NCBI GenBank assembly: GCA_965242495.1
Contig: OZ251446.1
Location: 3,410,001 to 3,474,000 of the forward strand
DNA from: CBDESN01 sp965242495
GTDB lineage: Bacteria > Pseudomonadota > Alphaproteobacteria > MPNO01
DNA: 64,000 nt
Direction: 5' to 3'
How positions within the stretch are numbered: the first letter of the stretch is position 1; each line of letters begins with the position of its first letter. Positions 25,323 to 34,815 of the stretch are shown piece after piece. A program made the translations under genes and the position numbers. Under the pieces are notes generated by a model that was not told where the DNA came from, did no database searches, and was given only the letters and a program-made list of their open reading frames with translations.

Positions 25323-25902
25323 CGGCGCCGATCCTGCGATGGTGGTAGCCGAGCCCTTCGAGCAGGCGAACGGTCTCGTACAAGGCTAACCCGACGACGT
25401 TGAAATAGGAACCGTTGACGAAGGTCACGAACGCGCCCGCCCGACCCTGGATGGCGTAGCCGCCGCCCTTGCCGCGCCATTCGCCGCCGGCGACGTAGGC
25501 GTCGATCTCGTTGCGCGCGAGCCGTTTGAACCCGACCGCGGTCACCGTGCAGCGGCGGCGTATGCGCCCCGCCGGATCGACCGCGCAAAGGCCGCCGAAC
25601 ACGCGGTGGCGCCGGCCCGACAGCAGTTCGAGGCAGGCGCGGGCCTGGGCGGCGTCGGCGGGCTTGGGCAGGATGCGCCGACCGCAGGCGACCACGGTAT
25701 CCGCGCCCAGCACCCAGGCGCCGGCGCGGTTCGCCGCGACGGCCAGCGCCTTCGCCTCGGCGAGGCGGAGCGCGAGCGCTCGCGGCGACTCCCGGGGCCG
25801 CGGCGCTTCGTCGATGTCCGCGGGCGCCGCCTCGTCGGGCTCGATGCCCACTTGGCGCAACAGGTCGCGGCGCCGGGGCGAGGCCGAGGCGAGCACCAGC
25901 AT
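25312..25902 (-). CDS. maf: Maf-like nucleoside triphosphate pyrophosphatase
   Basis: House-cleaning pyrophosphatase acting on non-canonical NTPs or dTTP/UTP. The 196-residue protein starts MLVLASASPRRRDLL, the family signature, has ALRLAEAKALAVA, the VLGADTVVACG motif with the catalytic Asp, and GYAIQGRAGAFV near residue 150. It sits between infA and rng, an order conserved in many alphaproteobacteria, and overlaps rng by 11 bp. Confidence 0.93.
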   Translation of the reverse strand: MLVLASASPRRRDLLRQVGIEPDEAAPADIDEAPRPRESPRALALRLAEAKALAVAANRAGAWVLGADTVVACGRRILPKPADAAQARACLELLSGRRHRVFGGLCAVDPAGRIRRRCTVTAVGFKRLARNEIDAYVAGGEWRGKGGGYAIQGRAGAFVTFVNGSYFNVVGLALYETVRLLEGLGYHHRRIGAGER

Positions 25903-25958
25903 CTGGGCGTCCCGGTACGAAATCGACTCGCGGCGGGCGGTGGATAGGACGGGAGCGG

Positions 25959-26177
25959 TTACTTGAAGCGGAAGGTGATCCGGCCCTTGGTCAGGTCATA
26001 GGGCGTCATCTCGACGTTCACGCGGTCGCCCGCGAGGACGCGGATCCGGTTCTTCCGCATCTTGCCGGACGTGTGCGCGAGCACCTCGTGCTCGTTGTCC
26101 AGCTTCACGCGGAACATGGCGTTCGGCAGCAGTTCCGTGACGGTGCCGGAGAATTCGATCAGGTCTTCCTTCGGCAT
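25959..26177 (-). CDS. infA: Translation initiation factor IF-1
   Basis: A 72-residue OB-fold protein starting MPKEDLIEFSG, with LPNAMFRVKLDN, HTSGKMRKNRIRVLAGD and a KGRITFRFK end, close to IF-1 throughout. Two adjacent ATGs follow AGGAGGG; the second (26177) has normal spacing and gives the usual N-terminus. It lies 56 bp upstream of maf. Confidence 0.97.
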   Translation of the reverse strand: MPKEDLIEFSGTVTELLPNAMFRVKLDNEHEVLAHTSGKMRKNRIRVLAGDRVNVEMTPYDLTKGRITFRFK

Positions 26178-26252
26178 CATCCCTCCTCTGTCGGTCGGCG
26201 ACGGGCGATACATGCGGCTTCGCGCCGCGCCGGTCAAGCGCAATCGCCGGCG

Positions 26253-26693
26253 TCAGCAGGCGTCGTCGTCCCCGAACGCCTCGCGGATGCGCGCGGCCAG
26301 CGCTTCCCGCAGCTCGCGATAGGCGGCGAGCAGCGTCTCCCGATTGGCTTCGATCGCCGAAGGATCCATGGTCGGCCAGTAAGCGACCTCGGCCGCCGAA
26401 CTGCGCGTCAGCTCCACCGCCTGATGCTGCGCCTCGGGCGACAGCGACACGATCACGTCGAAGGAGGTGTCCATCAGGTCGCGCAGGCGCTGCGGCCGAT
26501 GCTGCGAGACGTCGATTCCGATCTCGGCCAGGACGGCGACCGCCATCGGGTCGATTTCGCGCTCCCGCACCCCGACCGAGCCGACATAGAGCCGGTCGCC
26601 GAACATATGCTTGGCGAGGGCTTCGGCCATGGGCGAGCGCAGCGAGTTCTCGCCGCAGACGAACAGGACGCTGCCGGCGCGCCGGCGGGTCAT
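26253..26693 (-). CDS. Low-molecular-weight phosphatase family protein
   Basis: A 146-residue protein of the LMW-PTP/ArsC family. The P-loop VCGENSLRS gives Cys13 and Arg19 in the CX5R motif; downstream are GVREREIDPMA and DVIVSLSPEA. The acidic residue of the family is probably in YWPTMDPS. The ATG at 26693 follows GGGGAG; an in-frame start at 26729 is possible. It lies between UPF0262 and infA, as in many alphaproteobacteria, where its substrate is not established. Confidence 0.88.
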   Translation of the reverse strand: MTRRRAGSVLFVCGENSLRSPMAEALAKHMFGDRLYVGSVGVREREIDPMAVAVLAEIGIDVSQHRPQRLRDLMDTSFDVIVSLSPEAQHQAVELTRSSAAEVAYWPTMDPSAIEANRETLLAAYRELREALAARIREAFGDDDAC

Positions 26694-26774
26694 CCGCGCC
26701 GCTCCCCCGCCGCCCGCCGCCGCGCCCATCGTCGCGCCCGCTCCCGCCCGGCTCCCTGCTCCGCCGCCAACGCC

Positions 26775-27251
26775 TCAGCCCCTCATGTGCAGTACGCAGA
26801 TCAGCGTGAACAGCCGCCGCGCGGTGTCCGTATCCATGTCGATCTTTCCGGCCAGGCGTTCGCGCAGGATGTCCGCGCCTTCGTCATGGAGGCTCCGGCG
26901 GCCCATGTCGATGGTTTCGATGCGGGACGGGCTCGCGGTCTTGATCGCCTCGTAATAGGTCTCGCGGATGGTGAAATAGTCGCGGATCACCGATCGGAAC
27001 GGGGTGAGAGACAGCCGGACCTCGCCGCGGCGCTCGTCGTCCTCGCCGCGCACGTCGAACACCAGCCGGTTCTCCTGTACGCCCAGCCGCAGGCGATACG
27101 GGCCGCCGGCGCCGTTCGACAGGGCGAAGTCGTTGTTCTCCAGCAGGTCGAAGATGGCGACGGCGCGCTCGTGCTCGACCTCGGGGCTGCGGCGGACCAG
27201 GCTCGCCTCGTCGAGCGCGATCCCGGCGAGCCGCCGCGTCCGGCCGGCCAT
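26775..27251 (-). CDS. UPF0262 family protein
   Basis: A 158-residue cytoplasmic protein of the alphaproteobacterial UPF0262 family: RLAGIALDEASL near the start, ERAVAIFDLLENNDF, RDYFTIRETYYEAI and a C-terminal RRLFTLICVLHMRG. No function is known. It follows hisD by 13 bp and precedes the LMW phosphatase, the standard order. The ATG at 27251 gives the family N-terminus. Confidence 0.9.
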   Translation of the reverse strand: MAGRTRRLAGIALDEASLVRRSPEVEHERAVAIFDLLENNDFALSNGAGGPYRLRLGVQENRLVFDVRGEDDERRGEVRLSLTPFRSVIRDYFTIRETYYEAIKTASPSRIETIDMGRRSLHDEGADILRERLAGKIDMDTDTARRLFTLICVLHMRG

Positions 27252-27264
27252 GCGCCCTGTCCGC

Positions 27265-28563
27265 TCAGCTCCGGTCCAGGCGGAGCCTGACCGAGAGCGC
27301 ATGCGCGTGCAGCCCCTCGCATGTCGCCAGCAACGCCGCCGCCGGGCCGATCGCCGCCAGAGAGGCGGCGTCGCAGCCGACCAGCGACGTGCGTTTGAGA
27401 AAGTCGAGCACCCCCAGACCCGAGGCGTAGCGCGCGCTGCGCCCGGTCGGCAGCACGTGGTTGGGGCCGGCGACGTAATCGCCGACGGCCTCGGGAGTGA
27501 AGCGGCCGAGGAAGATCGCCCCGGCATGGCGCACCTGCGCGGCGAGCGGCTCCGGGTCGGCGCAGGCGATCTCCAGATGCTCGGGCGCCAGGCGGTCGAT
27601 CAGCGTCGCCGCCGCGGATAGCGGCCGGACGAGGATGATCGCGCCATGGTCGCGCCAGCTTCGGCGCGCGATTTCGGCGCGCGGCAGGCCGGCGAGGCGC
27701 CGTTCGGCGGCGTCGGCGACCGCGTCGGCGAAGTCCGCGTCGTCGGTCATCAGCACGGCTTGCGCCAGCGCGTCGTGTTCGGCCTGGGACAGCAGGTCGG
27801 CGGCGATCCAGTCGGGGTCGTTGCCGGCGTCGGCCACGACCAATATCTCCGACGGACCGGCGATCGTGTCGATGCCGACCGCGCCGTAGACCTGCCGCTT
27901 CGCCTCGGCGACGTAGGCGTTGCCGGGGCCCACGATCTTGTCCACCGGGGCGATCGTCGCCGTGCCGCAGGCGAGGGCGGCGATCGCCTGGGCGCCGCCG
28001 ATCCGATAGATCTCGTCGATGCCGGCGATGCGCGCCGCGGCGAGCACCAACGGGTCGAGTTCGCCGCCCGGGGCGGGGACGGTCATGGCGACGCGGTCCG
28101 CGCCCGCGACCCGCGCCGGGACGGCGTTCATCAGCACCGTGCTCGGATAGGCCGCGGTTCCCCCCGGCACATAGACCCCGATCGCTGCGATCGGGGTCCA
28201 GCGCGCGCCCAGCCGCACGCCGCTGGCGTCGGTATAGTCGAGCGCCGCCGGGAGTTGGCGCCGGTGATAGTCGGCGATGCGTTCGCGCGCCAGTTCCAAG
28301 GCGTCGAGCGCGTCCCGGTCGCAGGCGGCCTGCGCCGCGTCGATCTCGGCGGCGTCGATCCGAAGCCCCGCCGCGTCCGCCAGCGTCAGCCCGTCGAGCC
28401 TCCGCGTGTGGTCGAGCAGCGCCTCGTCGCCGCGCCGGCGGACGTCGGCCAGGATCGCCGCGACCTCGCCGGCGACCCGGTCGGGCGCCCCCCGGGGCGC
28501 GGCGGCGAAGGCGGCGAAGGCGGCCTCGAAGCCGGGCGCCCCGGCGTCAAGCCTGGTCGGCAT
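27265..28563 (-). CDS. hisD: Histidinol dehydrogenase
   Basis: Catalyses the last two oxidations of histidine synthesis, NAD- and Zn-dependent. The 432-residue protein has GVYVPGGTAAYPST near residue 120, RIGGAQAIAALA, KIVGPGNAYVAEAKRQV, TIAGPSEILV and LSQAEHD near residue 255, and APEHLEI near residue 325. The ATG at 28563 overlaps the hisG end by 17 bp; longer readings are not family-like. Confidence 0.96.
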   Translation of the reverse strand: MPTRLDAGAPGFEAAFAAFAAAPRGAPDRVAGEVAAILADVRRRGDEALLDHTRRLDGLTLADAAGLRIDAAEIDAAQAACDRDALDALELARERIADYHRRQLPAALDYTDASGVRLGARWTPIAAIGVYVPGGTAAYPSTVLMNAVPARVAGADRVAMTVPAPGGELDPLVLAAARIAGIDEIYRIGGAQAIAALACGTATIAPVDKIVGPGNAYVAEAKRQVYGAVGIDTIAGPSEILVVADAGNDPDWIAADLLSQAEHDALAQAVLMTDDADFADAVADAAERRLAGLPRAEIARRSWRDHGAIILVRPLSAAATLIDRLAPEHLEIACADPEPLAAQVRHAGAIFLGRFTPEAVGDYVAGPNHVLPTGRSARYASGLGVLDFLKRTSLVGCDAASLAAIGPAAALLATCEGLHAHALSVRLRLDRS

Positions 28564-29215
28564 CGACCGCTTCCCGGAACCGCTGGATCCAGCCGCCGAT
28601 GTCGCCGGGGCGGGTCTTGAGCGCCGCGCGGTTGACCACCAGCCGGGAGCTGATGTCGGCGATGCGCTCGACCTCGACCAGCCCGTTGATCTCGAGAGTG
28701 GCCCCGGTGGACACCAGGTCGACGATGCGCCGACACAGCCCCAGCTTCGGCGCCAGCTCCATCGCCCCGTTGAGCTTGATGCATTCGGCCTGGACGCCGC
28801 GCGCCGCGAAGTGACGGCGCGTGAGTTCGGGATATTTGGTCGCGACGCGCACATGGCTCCACTGCGCCGGATCGTCGACCGCGACCAGTGCGGCCGGCTC
28901 CGCCACCGCCAGCCGGCAGCGTCCGATGCGGAGATCGAGCGGCGCGTAGATTTCCGGGTAGTCGAACTCCATCAGCACGTCGTTTCCCGCCACTCCGATC
29001 TGCGCCGCCCCGAAGGCGACGAAGGAGCCCACGTCGAAGCTGCGCACGCGGATGATCGTCATCCGGTCGATGTTGGTGGCGAATTCGAGCTGGCGCGCGC
29101 CTTCGTCGGCGAGCGCGGGCTCGGGTTCGATCCCGGCGCGTTCCAGCAGCGGCAGCAGCTCGGTCAGGATCCGGCCCCGCGGCACCGCCAGAACGATATG
29201 GCCTTTGCTGCGCAA
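28547..29215 (-). CDS. hisG: ATP phosphoribosyltransferase, short form
   Basis: First step of histidine synthesis. The 222-residue product is the short form, lacking the C-terminal regulatory domain, and therefore should need HisZ (not in the window). Landmarks are VAVPRGRILTELLPLL, the GVAGNDVLMEF loop near residue 77, KYPELTRRHF and the PRPP-site segment DLVSTGATLEINGL near residue 170. It is co-directional and overlapping with hisD. Confidence 0.94.
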   Translation of the reverse strand: MRSKGHIVLAVPRGRILTELLPLLERAGIEPEPALADEGARQLEFATNIDRMTIIRVRSFDVGSFVAFGAAQIGVAGNDVLMEFDYPEIYAPLDLRIGRCRLAVAEPAALVAVDDPAQWSHVRVATKYPELTRRHFAARGVQAECIKLNGAMELAPKLGLCRRIVDLVSTGATLEINGLVEVERIADISSRLVVNRAALKTRPGDIGGWIQRFREAVDADQA

Positions 29216-29290
29216 CCTTCCCTCCGCCGCCGCCAGTCTATTCGGCCCCGGGAGGGTTGAGAAGCGAGTTCCCCGCGCCCGCCGCCGGGT

Positions 29291-29731
29291 CTATCCCGCG
29301 TTCTCCGGGTGGGACGGACGCCATTGGGTGGGCCAGGGCTCGGCGAGGTCGTCGAGGCGGCACAGGATGCGATCGACCTCGAGCCGGATCACGCCGCCGC
29401 CGGCGAACAGCAGTTCGATTCCGTCCGCGGACGCGCGCAGGGTCAGCAGGGACAGGATCTCGTCGCGTTTCCGCCGGTCGATGCCGCGCGTCCGCACCGC
29501 GCGGACCCCCTCGAAGCGGACGCCGCAATGGATGCGCTCGAAGGTCCGCCCCGCGGCGGGCGCGTCCGCCGCATCGCCCGCGTCTTCCCAGCGGAAGCGG
29601 TTGGCGATCAGCGCGAAGCGGGACTCCGCCGCCTGATAGGCCATCTCCCGCAGCGGGATCACCGCGTCCTGGAGGAACGACGCGATCACCTCGAGATCCG
29701 CCGCGTCGGTCGCTTTCAGCCGGACCGCCAT
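29291..29731 (-). CDS. DUF2948 family protein
   Basis: A 146-residue alphaproteobacterial protein of unknown function: MAVRLKATDAADLEVIASFLQDAV at the start, FALIANRFRWED, then CGVRFEGVRAV and LEVDRILCRLDDLAEPW. Its ATG shares a base with the murA stop (TGATG), so translation is coupled. Position between murA and hisG is the standard synteny for this family. Confidence 0.88.
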   Translation of the reverse strand: MAVRLKATDAADLEVIASFLQDAVIPLREMAYQAAESRFALIANRFRWEDAGDAADAPAAGRTFERIHCGVRFEGVRAVRTRGIDRRKRDEILSLLTLRASADGIELLFAGGGVIRLEVDRILCRLDDLAEPWPTQWRPSHPENAG

Positions 29732-31014
29732 CAGCCGATTCGCTCGATGTCGGCGCCGCAGGCGGCGAGCTTCCGCTCGAGCCGCTCGTAGCCGCGATCG
29801 ATGTGGTAGACGCGGTTGACGACGCTCTCGCCTTCGGCGGCCAGCGCCGCGAGGACCAACGACGACGACGCCCGGAGGTCGGTCGCCATCACCGGCGCGC
29901 CGACCAGGCCGTCGACGCCCCGCACCAGCGCCGATGCGCCGTGCACGGTGACGTTCGCGCCCATGCGCGACAGCTCGGGGACATGCATGAAGCGGTTCTC
30001 GAAGATCGTCTCGGTAATCATCGCCGCGCCTTCGGCGACCGCCATCAGCGCCATGAACTGCGCCTGGAGGTCGGTCGGAAAGCCGGGATAGGGCTCGGTC
30101 AGAACGTCGACGCCGGTGGGGCGGCCGTCGCCGTTGGCGGCTTCCAGGCCGCGCCCGGTCGCGGTCAGCCGGACGCCGGCGGCGCCGAGCTTCTCCGTCA
30201 CCGCGCCCAGATGCTCCCGATTCGCGCCGATCAGTTCGATCCTGCCGCCGGTGATCGCTGCGGCGATCGCGTAGGTGCCGGCCTCGATGCGGTCGGCGAT
30301 CACCCGGTGCGTCGCCCCGCCCAGCTCGCGCACCCCGCGCACGCGGAGCGCGCCCGTGCCGATGCCCGAGATCTGGGCGCCCATGGCGACGAGGCAGCGC
30401 GCCAGGTCCGCCACCTCGGGTTCGTGGGCCACGTTGGTGAGCACCGTCTCGCCGTCGGCGATGCAGGCCGCCATCAGCGCGTTCTCGGTAGCCCCCACCG
30501 ACGCGACGGGGAAGACGATATGCGCCCCGGTCAGCCCGTCGGGGGCGCGGGCGCAGATATAGCCTTCGTCGATCTCTATGTCGGCGCCGAGCTCGCTCAG
30601 CGCCTTGAGGTGGAGGTCCACCGGCCGCGTGCCGATCGCGCAGCCGCCCGGCAGCGAGACCTTGGCGACGCCGAAGCGGGCGACCAGCGGCGCCAGCACC
30701 AGCACCGAGGCGCGCATACGGCGCACCAGATCGTAGGGCGCGGTGGTTCCGGAGACCGACCGCGCGGTGAGCGACAGCACCCTGCCGTTCTCCCCGCCGT
30801 CGCCCGCCTCGGACGCCGTCTCGATGCCGACGCCCAATTCGCCCAGCAGGTCGGCCATCGTCGCGATGTCGGCGAGCCGGGGCAGGTTCGACAAGGTGAG
30901 CGTCCGATCCGTCAGCAGGCTGGCGGCCATCAACGGCAGCGCCGCGTTCTTTGCGCCCGCGATCGGCGCCGCCCCGTCGAGCCGGTTGCCGCCCCGGATA
31001 CGGATCCGATCCAT
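29731..31014 (-). CDS. murA: UDP-N-acetylglucosamine 1-carboxyvinyltransferase
   Basis: Commits UDP-GlcNAc to peptidoglycan by adding enolpyruvate from PEP. The 427-residue protein has GAKNAALPLMAA with Lys22, and LPGGCAIGTRPVDLH with Cys125, the fosfomycin-reactive residue, so natural fosfomycin sensitivity at the target is expected. Further motifs are GATENALMAA and the C-terminal LVLAALAAEGES. It begins the murA-DUF2948-hisG-hisD run, 18 bp after the sulfurtransferase. Confidence 0.97.
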   Translation of the reverse strand: MDRIRIRGGNRLDGAAPIAGAKNAALPLMAASLLTDRTLTLSNLPRLADIATMADLLGELGVGIETASEAGDGGENGRVLSLTARSVSGTTAPYDLVRRMRASVLVLAPLVARFGVAKVSLPGGCAIGTRPVDLHLKALSELGADIEIDEGYICARAPDGLTGAHIVFPVASVGATENALMAACIADGETVLTNVAHEPEVADLARCLVAMGAQISGIGTGALRVRGVRELGGATHRVIADRIEAGTYAIAAAITGGRIELIGANREHLGAVTEKLGAAGVRLTATGRGLEAANGDGRPTGVDVLTEPYPGFPTDLQAQFMALMAVAEGAAMITETIFENRFMHVPELSRMGANVTVHGASALVRGVDGLVGAPVMATDLRASSSLVLAALAAEGESVVNRVYHIDRGYERLERKLAACGADIERIG

Positions 31015-31032
31015 GCGGACGCCGCGCCCCGC

Positions 31033-31896
31033 TCAGGGTTCGACCGGCATGTCCCGCCGCGCGCCCCATTCCGACCAGGAGCCGTCATAGACGGCGACCC
31101 GGTCGCGTCCCAGCAGGTGGAGCCCGAACGCCAGCACGCAGGCCGTGACGCCCGAGCCGCAGCTGGCGACCACCGGCCGCGACAGGTCGATGCCGGCGTC
31201 GGCGAACCTCGCGGTCAGCGCATCGGCGGCGAGGAAGGTCCCCGACTCCGGGTCGATGAGCCGGTCGTAGGGCAGGTTCAGGCTGCCGGGGATGTGGCCC
31301 GGACGGCATTGCGGCCGCGGCTCCGGCTCGACGCCCAGGAAGCGGCCCGCCGACCTGGCGTCGAGCACCTGTTCGGCGCCGGTCGCGAGATTGGCGCGGA
31401 GATCGTCCAGGGTCCGCACCCCGCCCGCGCGCCGGGTCGGGGTGAACCGCGCCTCGCGCGGCGACGGCGCGGGCGGCGCGGGCGACGAATCGACCGGCCG
31501 CCCTTCCGCCAGCCACTTGATCAGCCCGCCGTCGAGCAGTGCGGCCCGTTCATGGCCGAACTGGCGTAGCGTCCACCAGGCGCGCGGCGCGGTCATCGAT
31601 CCCACCGCGTCGTACAGCACGACGCGGCTGTCGTCCGCGATTCCCAGCGTCGCCATATGCGCGGCGAACGCATCGGCGTCGGGAAGCATGTGGGGAAGCG
31701 GGTTCGCCGGGTCGGCGATCTCGTCGATGTCCCAGAACGCCGCGCCGGGAATGCGCCGCGCCGCATGCTCGGCGCGCGCGTCGCCACCGGCCGTCGGCAG
31801 GCGCCAGGTCGCATCGACGATCCGCAGACCGGGGTCGGCGAGGTTCGCCGCCAGCCAATCGGTGCTCACCAGCGCGTCGCGGTCGGCATGGGTCAT
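31033..31896 (-). CDS. sseA: 3-mercaptopyruvate/thiosulfate sulfurtransferase
   Basis: Two tandem rhodanese domains in 287 residues. The first is catalytically silent; the second carries SCGSGVTAC with Cys246. The CG(S/T)GV loop is the mark of mercaptopyruvate rather than thiosulfate sulfurtransferases. Also seen are YDAVGSMTAPRAWW and the C-terminal YDGSWSEWG motif. Cytoplasmic; no signal peptide. Located just upstream of murA and probably co-transcribed. Confidence 0.92.
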   Translation of the reverse strand: MTHADRDALVSTDWLAANLADPGLRIVDATWRLPTAGGDARAEHAARRIPGAAFWDIDEIADPANPLPHMLPDADAFAAHMATLGIADDSRVVLYDAVGSMTAPRAWWTLRQFGHERAALLDGGLIKWLAEGRPVDSSPAPPAPSPREARFTPTRRAGGVRTLDDLRANLATGAEQVLDARSAGRFLGVEPEPRPQCRPGHIPGSLNLPYDRLIDPESGTFLAADALTARFADAGIDLSRPVVASCGSGVTACVLAFGLHLLGRDRVAVYDGSWSEWGARRDMPVEP

Positions 31897-32026
31897 GGCG
31901 ATGCTCCCGGCGGCGGATTCCCGCTTCGGCGTTGCGGCGGACGACGACGGCGCAGACTTGGCCCCGCCCGGCCCCCTCCTCCCGATGCGAGAAGGGAAAG
32001 CGGGCCGAACTGGCGCGCTCCTCCGC

Positions 32027-33679
32027 TCAGGCGCGCAGGTCCTGCGCCATCCTGGCGCCGTCGGGGGCGGCGTCGCTCGCCGGCGCCGCGACCGCGGACG
32101 GGTCCTCGTGCAGCGAAGCCACGATGCCGTAAGCCATCAGCAGCATGATCACGCTGACCGGCAGGGCGGCGGCGATCGACGCGGTTTGCAGCGCCCCGAG
32201 GCCGCCGGCGATCAGCAGGATCGCCGCGACGAATCCCTCGCCCAGGCCCCAGACGACGCGGAAGCGCTGCGGCGGGTCGTCGTCGCCCATGCTGAGCATG
32301 GTGGTGATGACCAGCGTGCCCGAGTCCGACGAGGTGATGAACCAGGTCGCCAGCAGGAAGGTCGCGAGCGCGGCCATGATCCAGTTGAGCCAGCCGATCT
32401 CCGTCACCATGTCGATCGTGCCGTAGAGCGTCGCCGGCAGGTCCCATTTGCGGACCAGCTCCACCAGCCCCGCGGCGCCCGCCCCGCCCGACGCGTTCAT
32501 CTCGAAGAACATCGCGGTGCCGCCGAAGATGCAGAGCCAGAAGAAGGCGATGGTGGTGGGCACGAACATCACGCCCACCATGAACTCGCGGATCGTCCGT
32601 CCGCGGCTGATGCGGGCGATGAACATGCCGACGAACGGCGCCCAGGAGATCCACCAGCCCCAGTAGAAGATCGTCCAGCTCCCCTGCCAGGACGCGGCGC
32701 CCTTGTCGTTGAAGGTCTGGAAGCCCATCGGGATGACGTTCCAGATATAGTCGCCGACGGTGGTGACGAAGAAACCCATCAGCCAGTTGAACGGCCCGCC
32801 GAACAGGAAGAAGGCCAGCAATACGATGCTGAGCCAGATGTTCCATTCCGAGATGATGCGGATGCCCTTGCCCACGCCCGACACCGCGGACAGCGTAGCC
32901 ACCGCCGAGATCGCCGCGATCAGGACGATCTTGGTCACGATGCCCGGGTCGATTCCGAACAGGTAGTTGAGGCCGGTCGCCATCTGGCTGACGCCGAGCC
33001 CCAGCGAAGTGGCGACGCCGAACACCGTCCCGAACACCGCCAGCAGGTCCACCGCATGGCCGACCGGGCCGTAGATCCTGTCGCCGATGATCGGATAGAG
33101 CGCCGAGCGCAGGGTGAGCGGCAGCTTCTTGCGGAAGCCGAAATAGGCCAAGCACAGGCCGATCATCACGTAGACCGCCCAGCCGTGGAATCCCCAGTGG
33201 AAATAGGTCACGCGCATGGCCAGCACGGCGCGTTGATCGTTCAACGCGCCCGCCCCGGCCAGATCGGCGAACGGGTTGTTGGGATAGCCCCAGGAGGCCG
33301 TGTTGTCGAAATAGAACAGCGGCTCGGCGATGCCGAAGAACAGCAGGCCGATGCCGACGCCGGCCGAGAACAGCATGGCGAACCAGGAGAAATTGCCGAA
33401 CTCCGGCTCGCTGTCGTCGTCGCCCAGCTTGATGCGGCCGAAGCGGCTGCACATCAGATACAGGCATACGAACAGCATCACGACGACGGCGCTGATGTAG
33501 TACCAGTTGAGCGCCGCCTCGATCCAGCCGCGCACCGAGGAATAGACGCCGTTGGCGAACTCCACGTTCAGCGCCGTGAACACGACGAAGGCCACCACCA
33601 TGCCTTTCGCCGCGATGCCCATGCCGCTGTGCAGCCCCTTGAAGATGCCGCTCCCGGCGACGAGGTCCCGGTTGGTCAT
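32027..33679 (-). CDS. BCCT family transporter (betaine/choline/carnitine)
   Basis: A 550-residue inner-membrane protein with about 12 transmembrane helices. The family region AMLFSAGVGIGLLFFGIAEP near residue 95, the long WAVYVMIGLCLAYFGFRKK helix, and YWGWWISWAPFVGMFIARIS (about 325-345), which contains the substrate-binding Trp box, are clear. The C-terminal cytoplasmic tail is short, so it lacks the long osmosensory tail of BetT. Substrate may be glycine betaine, choline or a related quaternary amine. The ATG at 33679 follows GGAGG. Confidence 0.93.
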   Translation of the reverse strand: MTNRDLVAGSGIFKGLHSGMGIAAKGMVVAFVVFTALNVEFANGVYSSVRGWIEAALNWYYISAVVVMLFVCLYLMCSRFGRIKLGDDDSEPEFGNFSWFAMLFSAGVGIGLLFFGIAEPLFYFDNTASWGYPNNPFADLAGAGALNDQRAVLAMRVTYFHWGFHGWAVYVMIGLCLAYFGFRKKLPLTLRSALYPIIGDRIYGPVGHAVDLLAVFGTVFGVATSLGLGVSQMATGLNYLFGIDPGIVTKIVLIAAISAVATLSAVSGVGKGIRIISEWNIWLSIVLLAFFLFGGPFNWLMGFFVTTVGDYIWNVIPMGFQTFNDKGAASWQGSWTIFYWGWWISWAPFVGMFIARISRGRTIREFMVGVMFVPTTIAFFWLCIFGGTAMFFEMNASGGAGAAGLVELVRKWDLPATLYGTIDMVTEIGWLNWIMAALATFLLATWFITSSDSGTLVITTMLSMGDDDPPQRFRVVWGLGEGFVAAILLIAGGLGALQTASIAAALPVSVIMLLMAYGIVASLHEDPSAVAAPASDAAPDGARMAQDLRA

Positions 33680-33744
33680 GCAAGCCTCCTTCGCGCCCGC
33701 GGCGTCGGGACCGATGCCGCCCGAAGCCGGTCGCGAGCGGCAGA

Positions 33745-34704
33745 CTATGGCCGCTTCCGCCCGCTGGCAAGGCTCGCGCCGCCGGGGCGGCGAGCCGCCG
33801 GAAGCGGAGCCGCCGCGCCGGCCGGGATTTCCTCCGCGTCCAGGGCCTCGGCGAGCCGCGCCGCGGCGCTTCCCGGCCGCAACGGCCGCTGCTGGCCTTC
33901 ATGCGGCGCCCAGCCGGTGAGGAACAGGATCTGGAACGTCGCCGGGATGCGTCCGTCGGCCCCGGCATGGGCCTCGCGATAGCGGGTCGCCGCGGCGTCG
34001 AGCGTGGAGCGGCGGGCGAACCCCTTGCGCCGGGCGCGCAGCGCGTTGGTCTCGCCCATGCCGCGCAGCTCCCGCATCAGCGCGAACGCATCCGCCCAGG
34101 TCACGGTGATCGTTTCGCTGTCGACCACAGGCAAGGCGAAGCCCGCCCGTTGCAACAGCGCGCCCGCGTCCTGCACGCTCGCGAAGGGCGAGACGCGCGG
34201 GCTCGCCCCGCCTTCCCCCGCGGCTTCGGCCGCGAGCAAGGCGGCGCGCAATTCCCGCAGCGTGTCGCCGCCGAACAGGACGCCCAGGAACAGGCCGTCG
34301 GGCCGCAGGACGCGCCGGATCTGGATCAGCGCCCCCGGCAGGTCGTTGACCCAGTGCAGGCCGAGCACGCTGGTCACGAGGTCGAACGACGCCGGGGCGA
34401 ACGGCAGCGCCTCTTCGTCCGCCGCCACCCGGAGCGCCCCGGCGCGCCGAACCATGGCTTCCGAGAGATCGCAAGCGACGATCCTGGCGGGGCGGGCGCG
34501 GCCCGCCAACGCCTCCGTCATCGCGCCGTCGCGGCCGCCGAGATCGAGCATGTCGGCGAACGTCCGGTTCACGTCGTCGAGCCGGTCGGCGAGCCTGCCG
34601 GCCGCGTCTTCGAACAGGAACCGGTGTCGCGGGAAACCCTGCGCCGCGCGCTCGCGGTGGCGCCGGACCGCCCGCCGATCGAACAGCTCGATCGCTCCGG
34701 TCAT
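33745..34704 (-). CDS. Class I SAM methyltransferase, BioC/NDUFAF5-like
   Basis: A 319-residue protein starting MTGAIELFDRRAVRRHRERAA. SAM-binding motif I is MLDLGGRDGAMTEAL near residue 52, post-I IVACDLSEAM, and DLVTSVLGLHWVNDLPGAL near residue 110. The N-terminal FDR segment and the LHWVND motif are typical of the alphaproteobacterial group related to human NDUFAF5, a complex I assembly factor that hydroxylates rather than methylates. Which activity applies here is not known. The last ~25 residues are Pro/Ala-rich. It diverges from the rhodanese gene. Confidence 0.8.
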   Translation of the reverse strand: MTGAIELFDRRAVRRHRERAAQGFPRHRFLFEDAAGRLADRLDDVNRTFADMLDLGGRDGAMTEALAGRARPARIVACDLSEAMVRRAGALRVAADEEALPFAPASFDLVTSVLGLHWVNDLPGALIQIRRVLRPDGLFLGVLFGGDTLRELRAALLAAEAAGEGGASPRVSPFASVQDAGALLQRAGFALPVVDSETITVTWADAFALMRELRGMGETNALRARRKGFARRSTLDAAATRYREAHAGADGRIPATFQILFLTGWAPHEGQQRPLRPGSAAARLAEALDAEEIPAGAAAPLPAARRPGGASLASGRKRP

Positions 34705-34753
34705 GCCGCCGGTTATGGCATGCGGACCGCTCCCGGCCAAGCGCCCCGGGCCG

Positions 34754-34782
34754 TGGACAGGGCGAGAAGCGCGGGGTAGGAT
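34754..34782 (+). promoter_or_regulatory. Putative promoter of the rhodanese-comF-grxC-nit run
   Basis: TGGACA and TAGGAT with a 17-base spacer, ending 33 bp before the ATG at 34816. It would drive four co-directional genes with small gaps or overlaps. Confidence 0.4.
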
Positions 34783-34815
34783 TTCCTCCGACCGGCAACG
34801 AGAGCGCTCGATCCG